Origin: Clostridia bacterium
Lineage (GTDB): Bacteria > Bacillota_A > Clostridia > Oscillospirales > CAG-272
Length of the DNA stretch: 11,924 nucleotides
Assembly (NCBI GenBank): GCA_017631775.1
Contig: JAGBSQ010000153.1
Span: forward strand, 1-11,924
Reading direction: 5' to 3'
Below, in pieces: positions 1 through 6,466 of the stretch. A program made the position numbers and the translations under genes. Position 1 is the stretch's first letter; each line of letters starts with the position of its first letter. Under the pieces are notes generated by a model. It made no database searches. It was not told the origin of the DNA and saw only the letters and a list, made by a program, of their open reading frames with translations.

Positions 1-313
1 AGGCGCAAGCCAAGGGAGACTCGTCAAGACCTTCGATGTCATCGACAAAGCAAGCCTTTTTGAGTTTTTCGGAGAGCGGAATACCAACAGCCGCCGATGT
101 GGGACTGACGTGCTTGAACGAGGTAACTGCGGGGAGTTCCAGAGCCTCTTTCAATTCCTTAACAAGTTGCCAAGAGTTGAAAGCATCGAGGAAGTTGATG
201 TATCCCGGTCTGCCGCACAAAATTTCGATGGGCAATTCACTTCCGTCCTGCATATAAATTTTTGCAGGCTTTTGATTGGGGTTACAGCCGTATTTGAGTT
301 CAAATTCTTTCAT
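1..313 (-). CDS. purH: AICAR transformylase (free-standing PurH C-terminal domain), 3' end cut by window edge
   Basis: This enzyme transfers a formyl group from 10-formyl-THF to AICAR, giving FAICAR in the penultimate step of IMP synthesis. Only the first 104 residues are in the window. They begin [19 protein letters not shown], matching the start of the transformylase domain (usual form LRYGxNPxQ), so the cyclohydrolase domain found at the front of bifunctional PurH is absent. Residues 34-51 ([18 protein letters not shown]) and 65-76 ([12 protein letters not shown]) carry the catalytic Lys67-His68 pair. From memory this wording is closer to eukaryotic ATIC (SFKHVSPAGAAVG) than to E. coli PurH (VKHANPCG). 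The start ATG follows a GAGGTG ribosome binding site. It lies 11 bp behind the cyclohydrolase gene, which supplies the missing half of PurH. The product is certain at the family level; the remaining length cannot be seen. Confidence 0.93.
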   Translation of the reverse strand, partial: MKEFELKYGCNPNQKPAKIYMQDGSELPIEILCGRPGYINFLDAFNSWQLVKELKEALELPAVTSFKHVSPTSAAVGIPLSEKLKKACFVDDIEGLDESPLACA

Positions 314-324
314 TTCGCGTCACC

Positions 325-1041
325 TCATACGTTTTTATTTACAATTCTTGTTTCGCTCTCGCCGCTTGCAATGTCGATGTAGCGAACGAAGAGAGAAACC
401 TTATTATCTTGGTTCAGGTTATTCCAAATCAGGTCGGTCAGAGTGTCGATATCCACGTCGGGAAGCTCCAAGGTCTTGGGCTCACCCTCATAGGACGGCA
501 AGGGGTTGCCGTCACCGTTGTAGGTGTGAATGAATTTTGCTCTGCCGGCGATGGGGTTGGAGTAGGCGTATGTAAATCTTTCGCAGGAGCTATCGTCACC
601 CTCGGCGCTCTTGAGAATGGACATGGCATAGTTCATGCCGTCCTTTTCAAGGCGGATAATGCCCGAAATACGAGGGGTGAAGTTGGGCTTATCATCCTCG
701 AATTCACGTGTGCGGAGCGCTTGCTCAAAGGTCATTTGCTTGTCCATCAGGTCATAAATGGTGTCGGTTTGGTCGCCGTTGGTAACAATGGTCTTGTTGC
801 CGAGCACACGTACGGGATAGTAAATGATGAGGTGCGGATCGGTCATTTTGGATTCGTCAAACGCCTTTGTGCGCATAGCGTCACCCTCTGCTACGAATAC
901 GCGGTTGCGGCTGTTTTCGCTTCTACCCATAATAAAGTAAGCGGTAATTGCCTTTTTGCCGTCGGCACTCTTGCCAATAATAATGCCTCTGCCGTGGTAA
1001 GCAAGGGAGTTCAGCTCATCTGCGATATTTACGATTTTCAT
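325..1041 (-). CDS. purO: IMP cyclohydrolase, PurO-like (archaeal-type fold)
   Basis: This 238-residue protein probably closes the ring of FAICAR to give IMP, the last step of the pathway. It resembles the IMP_cyclohyd family (PurO and its Firmicute relatives). The recognisable block is residues 15-48, with YHGRGIIIGKSADGKKA followed by AYFIMGRSENSRNRVF, which I recognise from proteins annotated IMP cyclohydrolase in Clostridia. It has no sequence similarity to the N-terminal half of bifunctional PurH. Position supports the role: it lies between purN and a PurH lacking its own cyclohydrolase half. The ATG starts 5 bases after the purN stop, using an AAAGGAG site inside the end of purN, so the two are probably translationally coupled. 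Function is family knowledge plus context; catalytic residues were not assigned. Confidence 0.88.
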   Translation of the reverse strand: MKIVNIADELNSLAYHGRGIIIGKSADGKKAITAYFIMGRSENSRNRVFVAEGDAMRTKAFDESKMTDPHLIIYYPVRVLGNKTIVTNGDQTDTIYDLMDKQMTFEQALRTREFEDDKPNFTPRISGIIRLEKDGMNYAMSILKSAEGDDSSCERFTYAYSNPIAGRAKFIHTYNGDGNPLPSYEGEPKTLELPDVDIDTLTDLIWNNLNQDNKVSLFVRYIDIASGESETRIVNKNV

Positions 1042-1045
1042 ACCC

Positions 1046-1687
1046 TTATTCTCCTTTCAGATAAACGCGGTTATCCTGAACTGTAATGCGGTCCTCGCAA
1101 AACAGCTTGACTGCGGCGGGAAGGATCTTCCACTCCGCTTCTTCCATAATTCTTTTTTGCAACGTTTCGGGGGTGTCGTCGTCCCTCACCTCTACTGCCT
1201 TTTGCAGCACGATGGGGCCTGCATCGCACTCGGGGGTAACAATGTGAACGGTGGCTCCCGAAACCTTAACACCCTTTTCGAGTGCCGCCTCGTGAACGTG
1301 CAAGCCGTAGTATCCCTTGCCGCAAAATGACGGAATGAGCGCCGGATGAACGTTTAAGATGCGATTGGGAAACGCGTTGTAAACTTGCTCGTCGATGATG
1401 GTCAAAAAGCCTGCGAGCACAACGAGGTCTGCCTCTGCCGCTATGAGCGCATCGGTAAGCGCCTTTGAATACGCGGCAATGCTTTCATAGTCGCTTCTTG
1501 CAAGTACAAGAGAGTCAATGCCGTGATTTTTGGCACGCTCAAGAGCGTAAACGCCCGGTTTGGATGCGATTACAAGTGTAATTTTTCCACATCCAAGCTC
1601 GCCGCGCTCACCTGCATCGATAAGAGCCTGCAAATTGGTGCCGCCGCCCGAAACGAGCACGGCAATTTTTTTAGTTTGTTCTTTCAT
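1046..1687 (-). CDS. purN: phosphoribosylglycinamide formyltransferase (GART, PurN)
   Basis: PurN formylates glycinamide ribonucleotide with 10-formyl-THF, the third step of purine synthesis. At 213 residues it has the usual length. The phosphate-binding loop SGGGTNLQALID is at residues 13-24. The catalytic block has Asn112 and His114 in ILNVHPALIPSF, and Asp155 in VTPECDAGPIVLQ, equivalent to E. coli Asn106, His108 and Asp144. Its ATG shares one base with the purM stop codon (TAATG), a classic coupling arrangement. Together with the AICAR transformylase further down the operon, this makes two folate-dependent steps under the same leader, which fits control by the ZTP riboswitch. Confidence 0.97.
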   Translation of the reverse strand: MKEQTKKIAVLVSGGGTNLQALIDAGERGELGCGKITLVIASKPGVYALERAKNHGIDSLVLARSDYESIAAYSKALTDALIAAEADLVVLAGFLTIIDEQVYNAFPNRILNVHPALIPSFCGKGYYGLHVHEAALEKGVKVSGATVHIVTPECDAGPIVLQKAVEVRDDDTPETLQKRIMEEAEWKILPAAVKLFCEDRITVQDNRVYLKGE

Positions 1688-2736
1688 TACAGCAATACCA
1701 CCCCGTCGTCACCCTTGACGATCTCGCCAATGACGTATGCGTCCTCGCCGTTTGCCGTAAGGATTTCAAGCGCGGTCTCTACCTCATCAGCAGGAACGAC
1801 CACGCTCATACCAACGCCCATGTTGTAGGTGTTGTACATATCGCGCTCGGGAATGTTGCCGGTTTTTGCAATGAGGTCGAAGATGGGCAGAACCTTGACT
1901 GCGGACTTTTCAATTTTTGCGGTCAACCCACGGGGGATAGAGCGCGGAATGTTCTCGTAAAATCCGCCGCCGGTGATGTGGCTGATGCCCTTTACGTTTA
2001 CTTTTTCGAGAAGAGCGAGAATGCTCTTAACATAAATGCGGGTGGGGGTGAGGAGCGTTTCGGCAATGGTCTTGCCGCCAAGCGCCTCGCAAGCCTGATA
2101 AAGCTTGGGGTTGTTGTTATCAATATCAAACACCTTGCGAACGAGGGAGAAGCCGTTGGAGTGAACGCCGCTGGATGCCAGCGCGATTACAACGTCACCT
2201 TCCTCCATTTTGGTGTTGTCAAGAATTTTCTTTTTGTCAACGATGCCTACTGCAAAGCCTGCAAGGTCGTAGTCCTCAAGGGGCATCAGTCCGGGATGCT
2301 CTGCGGTCTCGCCGCCGATGAGTGCCGCTCCGGATTGTACACAACCCTCGGCAACACCGCCAACAATGGCGGCGATCTTTTCGGGGTAGTTCTTGCCGCA
2401 GGCAATATAGTCAAGGAAGAACAAGGGGCGTGCGCCACAGCAAATGATATCGTTGACACACATTGCAACGGCATCAATGCCGATGGTATCGTGCTTATCG
2501 AGGAGGATTGCCATTTTAACCTTGGTTCCGCAACCGTCGGTGCCGGAAACGAGAACGGGCTCCTCAATGCCTGCCATATTCAAGCCAAAGCAGCCGCCAA
2601 AGCCGCCAACGTCATCAAGACATCCTTCGTTTTTGGTGCGCGCGATGTGCTTTTTCATCAGTTCAACAGCCTTGTAACCGGCGGTGATATCTACGCCTGC
2701 TGCAGCGTAGCTTTCAGATTTCGAATTGTTATGCAT
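1687..2736 (-). CDS. purM: phosphoribosylformylglycinamidine cyclo-ligase (AIR synthetase, PurM)
   Basis: PurM uses ATP to close FGAM into aminoimidazole ribonucleotide (AIR), step five of the pathway. With the start chosen here it has 349 residues, close to E. coli PurM (345). It opens with [11 protein letters not shown], the normal N-terminal signature. Further marks are the ATP-contacting [10 protein letters not shown] (65-74), [25 protein letters not shown] and the C-terminal [13 protein letters not shown]. An in-frame start at 2772 would add 12 residues that overlap purF and look unlike the family. The ATG at 2736 has GGAAAGGA just upstream, spans the purF stop by only 5 bases, and gives the expected N terminus. 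PurE acts on the product AIR, in line with clustering. Confidence 0.96.
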   Translation of the reverse strand: MHNNSKSESYAAAGVDITAGYKAVELMKKHIARTKNEGCLDDVGGFGGCFGLNMAGIEEPVLVSGTDGCGTKVKMAILLDKHDTIGIDAVAMCVNDIICCGARPLFFLDYIACGKNYPEKIAAIVGGVAEGCVQSGAALIGGETAEHPGLMPLEDYDLAGFAVGIVDKKKILDNTKMEEGDVVIALASSGVHSNGFSLVRKVFDIDNNNPKLYQACEALGGKTIAETLLTPTRIYVKSILALLEKVNVKGISHITGGGFYENIPRSIPRGLTAKIEKSAVKVLPIFDLIAKTGNIPERDMYNTYNMGVGMSVVVPADEVETALEILTANGEDAYVIGEIVKGDDGVVLL

Positions 2737-2741
2737 ATCCT

Positions 2742-4166
2742 TTATTCCTTTCCGTTCCAGCAGTAAGTGCAAAGCTTGCAGGGTTCGATTCCAATTGCTT
2801 TGATAACGCCGTCAAGCGTTTGGAACTCCACGGAATCGAAATGGAGTTTTTCGCAAATAGATGCGCGCAGCTTTTTGCCGCGTTCGGTATTCGCATCGCT
2901 GTATTCCTCAAGGTGTGCAAATCCTTCCTCGCCCTCCAGCTCCATTACGATGCGGCGAGCCAAAAGCTCCATCTCACTTGTAGCACGGGAGAAGTTAAGA
3001 TATTTGCAGCTGTACATAATGGGCGGGCAGGCCGAACGCATATGAATGGCACGCGCGCCGTTTTGCGAGAGGAAATCAACCGTCTCTTTGAGCTGTGTGC
3101 CGCGTACGATGGAGTCATCAACAAACAAAAGGTTCTTGTCCTTGATAAGCTCGTGCACTGGGATTTGCTTCATTTTTGCCACCTTTTTGCGGTCTGCTTG
3201 GCTGTTGGGCATAAAGCTGCGCGACCAAGTGGGCGTATATTTGATGTAGGGGCGTGCAAACGGAATATTGCTCTCGTTTGCATAACCGATGGCGTGAGGC
3301 GTGCCCGAATCCGGAACACCGCAAACGTAATCGATGCCCTCGTTATTTCCAAGCAGTGCATCGTTTTGCGCCATAATGCGGCCGTTTTGGTAACGCATCA
3401 CCTCAACGTTGACCCCTTCATAGGTGGAGTTGGGAAAGCCGTAATAAGACCACAGGAAGGAGCAAATGCGCATCTCCTTGCGAGGGGGAGAAAGCTCGGT
3501 AATGCCGTCGGCAGAAATCTCTACGATTTCACCGGGGCCAAGCTCGCGCTCATCGTCATAGCCAAGCTTTTTGTAGGCAAAGGACTCAAAGGTAACACAG
3601 TAGCCGTCCTCTCTTTTACCCACCAAAATAGGCGTGCGGCCCATGCGGTCGCGAGAAGCAATGATGCTGCCGCCGTCGCGCAGAATGAGAATGGAAGCCG
3701 AGCCCTCGATAACCTCTTGCGCAAAGAGCAAGCCTTGGCAAAAGCTTTCCTTTTGGTCGATGAGTGCAGCCACCAGCTCTGTGCCGTTGACCTTGCCGCC
3801 GGTCATGGCGTTAAAGTGTCCGCCACTTTCCGAAAGATATTTATGAATGAGCTCCTCGGCGTTGTTGATAACACCGATTACACAAATGGCATATTTGCCC
3901 AAATTGGAACAGATGAGAAGAGGTTGAGGGTCGCTATCGCTGATGCAGCCGATTGCCGCTGTTCCCTTCATCTCGTCAAAAATGTGCTCAAAACGTGTAC
4001 GGAAGGGAGAGTTGGAGATGTTGTGGATCTCTCTCTGCAATCCGATTTCAAAGTCATATGCGGCCATGCCGGCACGCTTGGTTCCTAAATGCGAGTGGTA
4101 GTCTGTGCCAAAGAACACATCGGAAATTGCATCTCCGTGGTTAACCGCTCCAAAAAATCCGCCCAT
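2742..4166 (-). CDS. purF: amidophosphoribosyltransferase-like protein (PurF) with a degenerate glutaminase domain
   Basis: PurF normally makes phosphoribosylamine from PRPP and glutamine, the first committed purine step. This 474-residue protein keeps both domains, an N-terminal Ntn-glutaminase fold (about 1-230) and a phosphoribosyltransferase domain (about 260-460). The PRPP loop [10 protein letters not shown] at 349-358 is intact. So are cysteines matching the iron-sulfur ligands of Bacillus PurF: Cys235, Cys387 and a C-terminal CKLCTYC (463-469). The N terminus reads MGGFFGAV instead of MCGxxG, so the nucleophilic cysteine is a glycine. The glutaminase segment usually reading GHxRYxT is GCISDSD (73-79), and HNGNLxN is IGVINNA. 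The glutaminase is therefore probably inactive. I recall MGGFFG-type proteins annotated as PurF in Bacteroidetes and Clostridia, so this looks like an established subfamily, possibly ammonia-using or served by another glutaminase. The ATG has AAGGAGA 8 bases upstream. Confidence 0.9.
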   Translation of the reverse strand: MGGFFGAVNHGDAISDVFFGTDYHSHLGTKRAGMAAYDFEIGLQREIHNISNSPFRTRFEHIFDEMKGTAAIGCISDSDPQPLLICSNLGKYAICVIGVINNAEELIHKYLSESGGHFNAMTGGKVNGTELVAALIDQKESFCQGLLFAQEVIEGSASILILRDGGSIIASRDRMGRTPILVGKREDGYCVTFESFAYKKLGYDDERELGPGEIVEISADGITELSPPRKEMRICSFLWSYYGFPNSTYEGVNVEVMRYQNGRIMAQNDALLGNNEGIDYVCGVPDSGTPHAIGYANESNIPFARPYIKYTPTWSRSFMPNSQADRKKVAKMKQIPVHELIKDKNLLFVDDSIVRGTQLKETVDFLSQNGARAIHMRSACPPIMYSCKYLNFSRATSEMELLARRIVMELEGEEGFAHLEEYSDANTERGKKLRASICEKLHFDSVEFQTLDGVIKAIGIEPCKLCTYCWNGKE

Positions 4167-4204
4167 TTGTCTGTCTCCTTGTTCTTGATGGTTGGTTTGA
4201 AAAC

Positions 4205-4699
4205 TTACTTGTTAAATTCTGCGGCGATTTCCGCATCCTTTGCAAGAACCGCTTTGGCATCTGCCGCGCGCTTATCGATGAGCCTTTGCGAAAGAGCCTC
4301 ATCGGAAAGTGCCAAAATTTGTGCCGCAAGAAGTGCCGCATTGCCTGCACCGTCAATTGCAACGGTTGCTACGGGAATGCCGGTGGGCATTTGCACGGTG
4401 GCAAGGAGCGCATCCATACCGTCAAGCTGTGCCGATTTGCAGGGAATGCCGATAACGGGCAACGTGGTGTTTGCCGCAACAGCACCTGCCAAATGTGCCG
4501 CCATGCCTGCCGCGGCAATGATTACGCCAAAGCCGTTTTCGCGTGCAGATGCGGTAAACTGTGCAGCCTCACGGGGAGTGCGGTGTGCCGAATAAACGTG
4601 CACCTCATAGGGGATCTCCAAAGAGGCAAGCATATCGATGGCTTTGCGTACGATGGGAAGGTCGCTTGCACTTCCCATAATGATGACTACTTTTTTCAT
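4205..4699 (-). CDS. purE: N5-carboxyaminoimidazole ribonucleotide mutase (PurE, class I)
   Basis: PurE moves the carboxyl group of N5-CAIR to give CAIR, step six of purine synthesis. With the ATG at 4699 the protein has 164 residues, the normal length, and opens [20 protein letters not shown] (37-42) holds the catalytic histidine and, with [19 protein letters not shown] and [20 protein letters not shown], marks class I; class II proteins have SAHKT. No purK lies in this window, so the ATP-dependent partner must be elsewhere or absent. PurE is the first gene of the operon, directly behind the riboswitch and terminator. A TTG start at 4738 would lie in the terminator tail and add residues unlike the family, so it was rejected. 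AAGGAG lies 9 bases before the chosen ATG. Confidence 0.97.
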   Translation of the reverse strand: MKKVVIIMGSASDLPIVRKAIDMLASLEIPYEVHVYSAHRTPREAAQFTASARENGFGVIIAAAGMAAHLAGAVAANTTLPVIGIPCKSAQLDGMDALLATVQMPTGIPVATVAIDGAGNAALLAAQILALSDEALSQRLIDKRAADAKAVLAKDAEIAAEFNK

Positions 4700-4708
4700 G
4701 CAGATGTT

Positions 4709-4714
4709 CTCCTT
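4709..4714 (-). promoter_or_regulatory. purE ribosome binding site in a small hairpin loop
   Basis: AAGGAG lies 9 bases before the ATG at 4699 and settles that start. It sits in the 9-base loop of a 5-bp stem, CAGAT (4719-4715) with ATCTG (4705-4701). The stem is short, so any effect on translation is uncertain. Confidence 0.75.
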
Positions 4715-4736
4715 ATCTGTTTTTGTAGAAAAATAC

Positions 4737-4773
4737 AAAAGGGCGCACTACCCCAAGAGAGGTTCGTGCGCCC
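4737..4773 (-). terminator. Riboswitch-controlled intrinsic terminator
   Basis: Reading leftward, GGGCGCAC (4773-4766) pairs perfectly with GTGCGCCC (4748-4741), enclosing 17 bases that themselves include CC/GG runs, followed by TTTT (4740-4737). The first GGGC is also the end of the aptamer's conserved CTGGGC, so terminator and ligand-bound pseudoknot are mutually exclusive. This is the usual expression platform of ZTP riboswitches in Firmicutes. Confidence 0.94.
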
Positions 4774-4843
4774 AGACGGTCGGCTTTAAAAGATTTCTGT
4801 TCCACTGTGGTATCCCACATTTATCCGTCAGTCGCAGAAATCT
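4770..4843 (-). promoter_or_regulatory. ZTP riboswitch (pfl motif) aptamer upstream of purE
   Basis: The leader folds as a ZTP/ZMP aptamer. P1 pairs AGATTTCTG (4843-4835) with CAGAAATCT (4799-4791), nine perfect pairs. P2 is TGTGG/CCACA (4819-4815 with 4810-4806). The conserved GACTGACGG carries GACGG (4829-4825), which pairs with CCGTC (4779-4775) to make the pseudoknot. The 3' part GCCGACCGTCTGGGC is, from memory, the same as in the Fusobacterium ulcerans example. ZTP riboswitches sense AICAR nucleotides that build up when 10-formyl-THF is low, and commonly precede purine or folate genes. The terminal GGGC is shared with the terminator stem, so ligand binding should favour readthrough (ON switch). 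Confidence 0.96.
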
Positions 4844-4858
4844 CGTCAATATGTATAT

Positions 4859-4887
4859 ATTATAACACGCGCGCACGTCTTTGTCAA
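4859..4887 (-). promoter_or_regulatory. Sigma-A promoter of the purine operon
   Basis: Reading leftward, TTGACA (4887-4882) and TATAAT (4864-4859) are separated by exactly 17 bases. Both hexamers match consensus perfectly, and an AT-rich run lies upstream of the -35. The start site should fall near 4852, just ahead of the first riboswitch stem. The spacer is unusually GC-rich and strictly alternating purine-pyrimidine. A consensus promoter fits an operon held back by a terminator rather than by weak initiation (inference). Confidence 0.93.
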
Positions 4888-4903
4888 GTAAATGTCAAGT
4901 AAA
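4882..4903. repeat. Two tandem 11-bp repeats over the purine -35 box
   Basis: Leftward, TTTACTTGACA occurs twice without a gap (4903-4893 and 4892-4882), both copies exact. The second copy ends in the -35 hexamer. The 11-bp period is about one helical turn. The first TTGACA has no -10 at a useful distance, so it is not a second promoter of its own. It could be a regulator site or a slippage duplication. Confidence 0.85.
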
Positions 4904-5024
4904 AAAATATTGTAATTTGGATATCATCTCTATACATTTGTCACAAACAGCTCCCTAAATTTTGAGATTTTTGAAGAGATAGATCGGTTTTGTATGAACT
5001 TTTTGTAAACACTTGAAAAACCTC

Positions 5025-5053
5025 TTGACTTTAGTGTGATAAAGTGGTAAAAT
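5025..5053 (+). promoter_or_regulatory. Sigma-A promoter of the his operon
   Basis: TTGACT (5025-5030) and TAAAAT (5048-5053) are 17 bases apart, one mismatch each from consensus. Transcription should start near 5060, leaving a leader of only about 25 bases before the regulator gene. There is thus no room for a T-box or a leader-peptide attenuator. Confidence 0.88.
5028..5045. promoter_or_regulatory. Inverted repeat in the his promoter, candidate operator
   Basis: ACTTTA-GTGTGA-TAAAGT has two perfect 6-base arms around a 6-base centre. It begins in the -35 hexamer and ends two bases before the -10, so a bound dimer would block RNA polymerase. The first gene downstream encodes a TrpR-family DNA-binding protein, the natural candidate to bind it (inference). 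Confidence 0.6.
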
Positions 5054-5071
5054 GCCGGTATCAACAAAATT

Positions 5072-5076
5072 GGAGG
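5072..5076 (+). promoter_or_regulatory. Ribosome binding site of the TrpR-family gene
   Basis: GGAGG ends 8 bases before the ATG at 5085. It rules out the upstream in-frame ATG at 5052, which overlaps the -10 hexamer and would lie before the transcription start. Confidence 0.9.
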
Positions 5077-5084
5077 ATTTTGAA

Positions 5085-5375
5085 ATGCCTGATATTCGTT
5101 CAAAATCAATAGATCGCCTGTTTGAAGTTATTATGAGCCTTGAGAGCGTTGAGGATTGTTATAGCTTTTTTGAGGACGTTTGCACCATTAAAGAGCTCAA
5201 TGATATGGCACAACGCTTGGATGCCGCTTTTATGCTTGACAAGGGCGCAAACTACCAAACCATTTCGCAGGAGATTGGCATTAGCACCGCCACCATCAGC
5301 CGTGTGAGCAAGTGCCTCAAATACGGCACCGGCTACCGCCAAGCCATTGACAAGAGCAAGGAGAGCGCACAATGA
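5085..5375 (+). CDS. yerC: TrpR-family transcriptional regulator (YerC/YecD type), likely histidine operon regulator
   Basis: This is a 96-residue, all-helical DNA-binding protein of the Trp repressor superfamily. Residues 36-53 (KELNDMAQRLDAAFMLDK) form the region before the helix-turn-helix. Residues 57-78 (YQTISQEIGISTATISRVS and following) are the helix-turn-helix, with the characteristic TISRVSK recognition helix. Proteins of this type precede his operons in many Firmicutes and have been proposed as histidine-responsive repressors (HisR). Here it is the promoter-proximal gene of the operon and overlaps hisZ by ATGA, so it would control its own expression. An inverted repeat inside the promoter is the obvious candidate site. 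Family and gene position are firm; the effector (probably histidine) is inferred. Confidence 0.92.
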   Translation: MPDIRSKSIDRLFEVIMSLESVEDCYSFFEDVCTIKELNDMAQRLDAAFMLDKGANYQTISQEIGISTATISRVSKCLKYGTGYRQAIDKSKESAQ

Positions 5376-6466
5376 ACCAAGAAAGACAAGCCCTGCTCGA
5401 TTTGCGCCGTCTCTATGGCAAATTTGGATATACGCAATACAAAATGAGCAAATTTGAGGAGTATGACCTCTACGTGCGCAACAAGAGCTTTTTGGTATCC
5501 GACAGCGTCATCACCTTCACCGATACCAACGGCAAGCTCATGGCGCTCAAGCCGGACGTTACCCTCTCGATTGTAAAAAACAGCCGCGACGTTCCGGGAT
5601 ACGTGCAAAAGCTCTACTATGACGAGCACGTCTACCGTATTTCTGACAAGACCTCCGCCTTTCAGGAAATTCCGCAGGTTGGTCTTGAGTGCCTTGGCGA
5701 CATTGACGACTACTGCATCGCAGAGGTCCTCACGCTTGCCGCACAAAGCCTTGCTGTTTTTGATAAGGACTATATTCTCGATATCTCCAACCTTGGCATT
5801 CTTTCCCTGGTGCTTGACCGCATCGGCATTTCCGAGGTCGGTCGCATCGCGCTGATTGAGTGCATTGCAAAAAAGGATATTCACGATGCCGAGCGCATTT
5901 GCCGCGAAGAAGGCATCGCCCCCGAAAAAGCAGCTCTCCTCTCTCGCTTGGAGGCCTGCAGCGGTCGCGTTGACACCGCACTTTCGGGTCTCTATTCCCT
6001 CTTTGACGATGCTGAATGGAAAACCGTTGTAGCGCGCTTTGACAACATTTTGGCGCTCCTACCCTGCGAGAACATTCGCATTGATTTTTCGGTCATTAAC
6101 GATATGAATTACTACAACGGTATCGTTTTTCAAGGCTTTGTACCCACCATTCCCACCGACGTCCTCTCGGGCGGTCAGTACGACAATTTGATGGCGCGCA
6201 TGGAGAAAAAGTCGGGAGCCATCGGCTTTGCGCTTTACCTCGACCGCCTCGAATCTCTTGTTTCTCCTCGCAAGGAGTTCGACGTAGATGCGCTCCTTCT
6301 TTATGACGAAAACAACACACCTGCCGAAATTCTTGCAGCCGTTAAAAAGCTGACGGATGAAGGCCTTTGCGTTCTCGCACAAAAATCGGTACCCGAAAGA
6401 CTTTGGTACCGTCAACTCCTCAAACTGACAGAAAGCGGGGTAGAGACCATTGAAACAAATGCTTAA
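5372..6466 (+). CDS. hisZ: ATP phosphoribosyltransferase regulatory subunit HisZ
   Basis: HisZ is a catalytically inactive relative of histidyl-tRNA synthetase that joins short-form HisG to make the first enzyme of histidine synthesis and gives it feedback sensitivity. The 364-residue protein shows the class II synthetase core: ALKPDVTLSIVKN (about 58-70), a motif-2-like stretch KLYYDEHVYRISDKTSAFQE (about 80-99), and GGQYDNLMARMEKKSGAIGF near 267-286 in place of motif 3. HisRS-type ATP and histidine motifs are only partly kept. There is no full anticodon-binding domain, only a short C-terminal tail. Its ATG overlaps the regulator's stop by ATGA and its end overlaps hisG. A true HisRS is unlikely given the short length, the altered motif 2 and the adjacent short HisG. 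Confidence 0.94.
   Translation: MNQERQALLDLRRLYGKFGYTQYKMSKFEEYDLYVRNKSFLVSDSVITFTDTNGKLMALKPDVTLSIVKNSRDVPGYVQKLYYDEHVYRISDKTSAFQEIPQVGLECLGDIDDYCIAEVLTLAAQSLAVFDKDYILDISNLGILSLVLDRIGISEVGRIALIECIAKKDIHDAERICREEGIAPEKAALLSRLEACSGRVDTALSGLYSLFDDAEWKTVVARFDNILALLPCENIRIDFSVINDMNYYNGIVFQGFVPTIPTDVLSGGQYDNLMARMEKKSGAIGFALYLDRLESLVSPRKEFDVDALLLYDENNTPAEILAAVKKLTDEGLCVLAQKSVPERLWYRQLLKLTESGVETIETNA
6436..6452 (+). promoter_or_regulatory. hisG ribosome binding site and probable TTG start
   Basis: GCGGGGT inside the end of hisZ lies 9 bases before TTG (6450-6452) but 18 before ATG (6459-6461). All other intact genes here have ATG starts, so hisG would be the one exception. Confidence 0.55.

Larger units (their letters stand above)
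4700..5084. other. Divergent regulatory gap between the pur and his operons
   Basis: This 385-bp stretch has no gene. Leftward it holds, in order of transcription, the purine promoter (4887-4859), the ZTP riboswitch (4843-4770), an intrinsic terminator (4773-4737) and the purE ribosome binding site. Rightward it holds the his promoter (5025-5053), a candidate operator (5028-5045) and the yerC ribosome binding site. The AT-rich part between the two promoters (about 4904-5020) shows nothing I can name; its poly-A/T run beside the purine -35 could act as an UP element. I saw no T-box leader and no Bacillus-type PurBox. Confidence 0.9.

Noticed and set aside
409..1086. Plus-strand open frame opposite the PurO-like gene
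   Set aside because: Low-complexity Val/Gly-rich translation with no motifs, antisense to a recognised gene in a continuous operon.
2737..2772. Earlier start for PurM
   Set aside because: Overlaps the purF 3' end and adds non-conserved residues; the ATG at 2736 gives the normal N terminus.
2820..4088. Long open frame (422 codons) on the plus strand opposite purF
   Set aside because: It is antisense to a gene with clear family motifs, has no family resemblance and no suitable ribosome binding site.
4700..4738. TTG start giving a longer PurE
   Set aside because: It falls in the terminator tail, and the added residues do not match PurE N termini.
4893..4898. Upstream TTGACA as a second purine promoter
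   Set aside because: At 17 bases downstream the sequence is GC-rich with no -10-like hexamer.
5052..5084. Earlier ATG for the TrpR-family gene
   Set aside because: It overlaps the -10 hexamer, precedes the expected transcription start and lacks a ribosome binding site; the ATG at 5085 has GGAGG.
4844..5084. T-box, histidine leader peptide or Bacillus PurBox
   Set aside because: The his leader is only about 25 bases, I found no T-box conserved core, and no CGAAC-type PurBox pair near either promoter.
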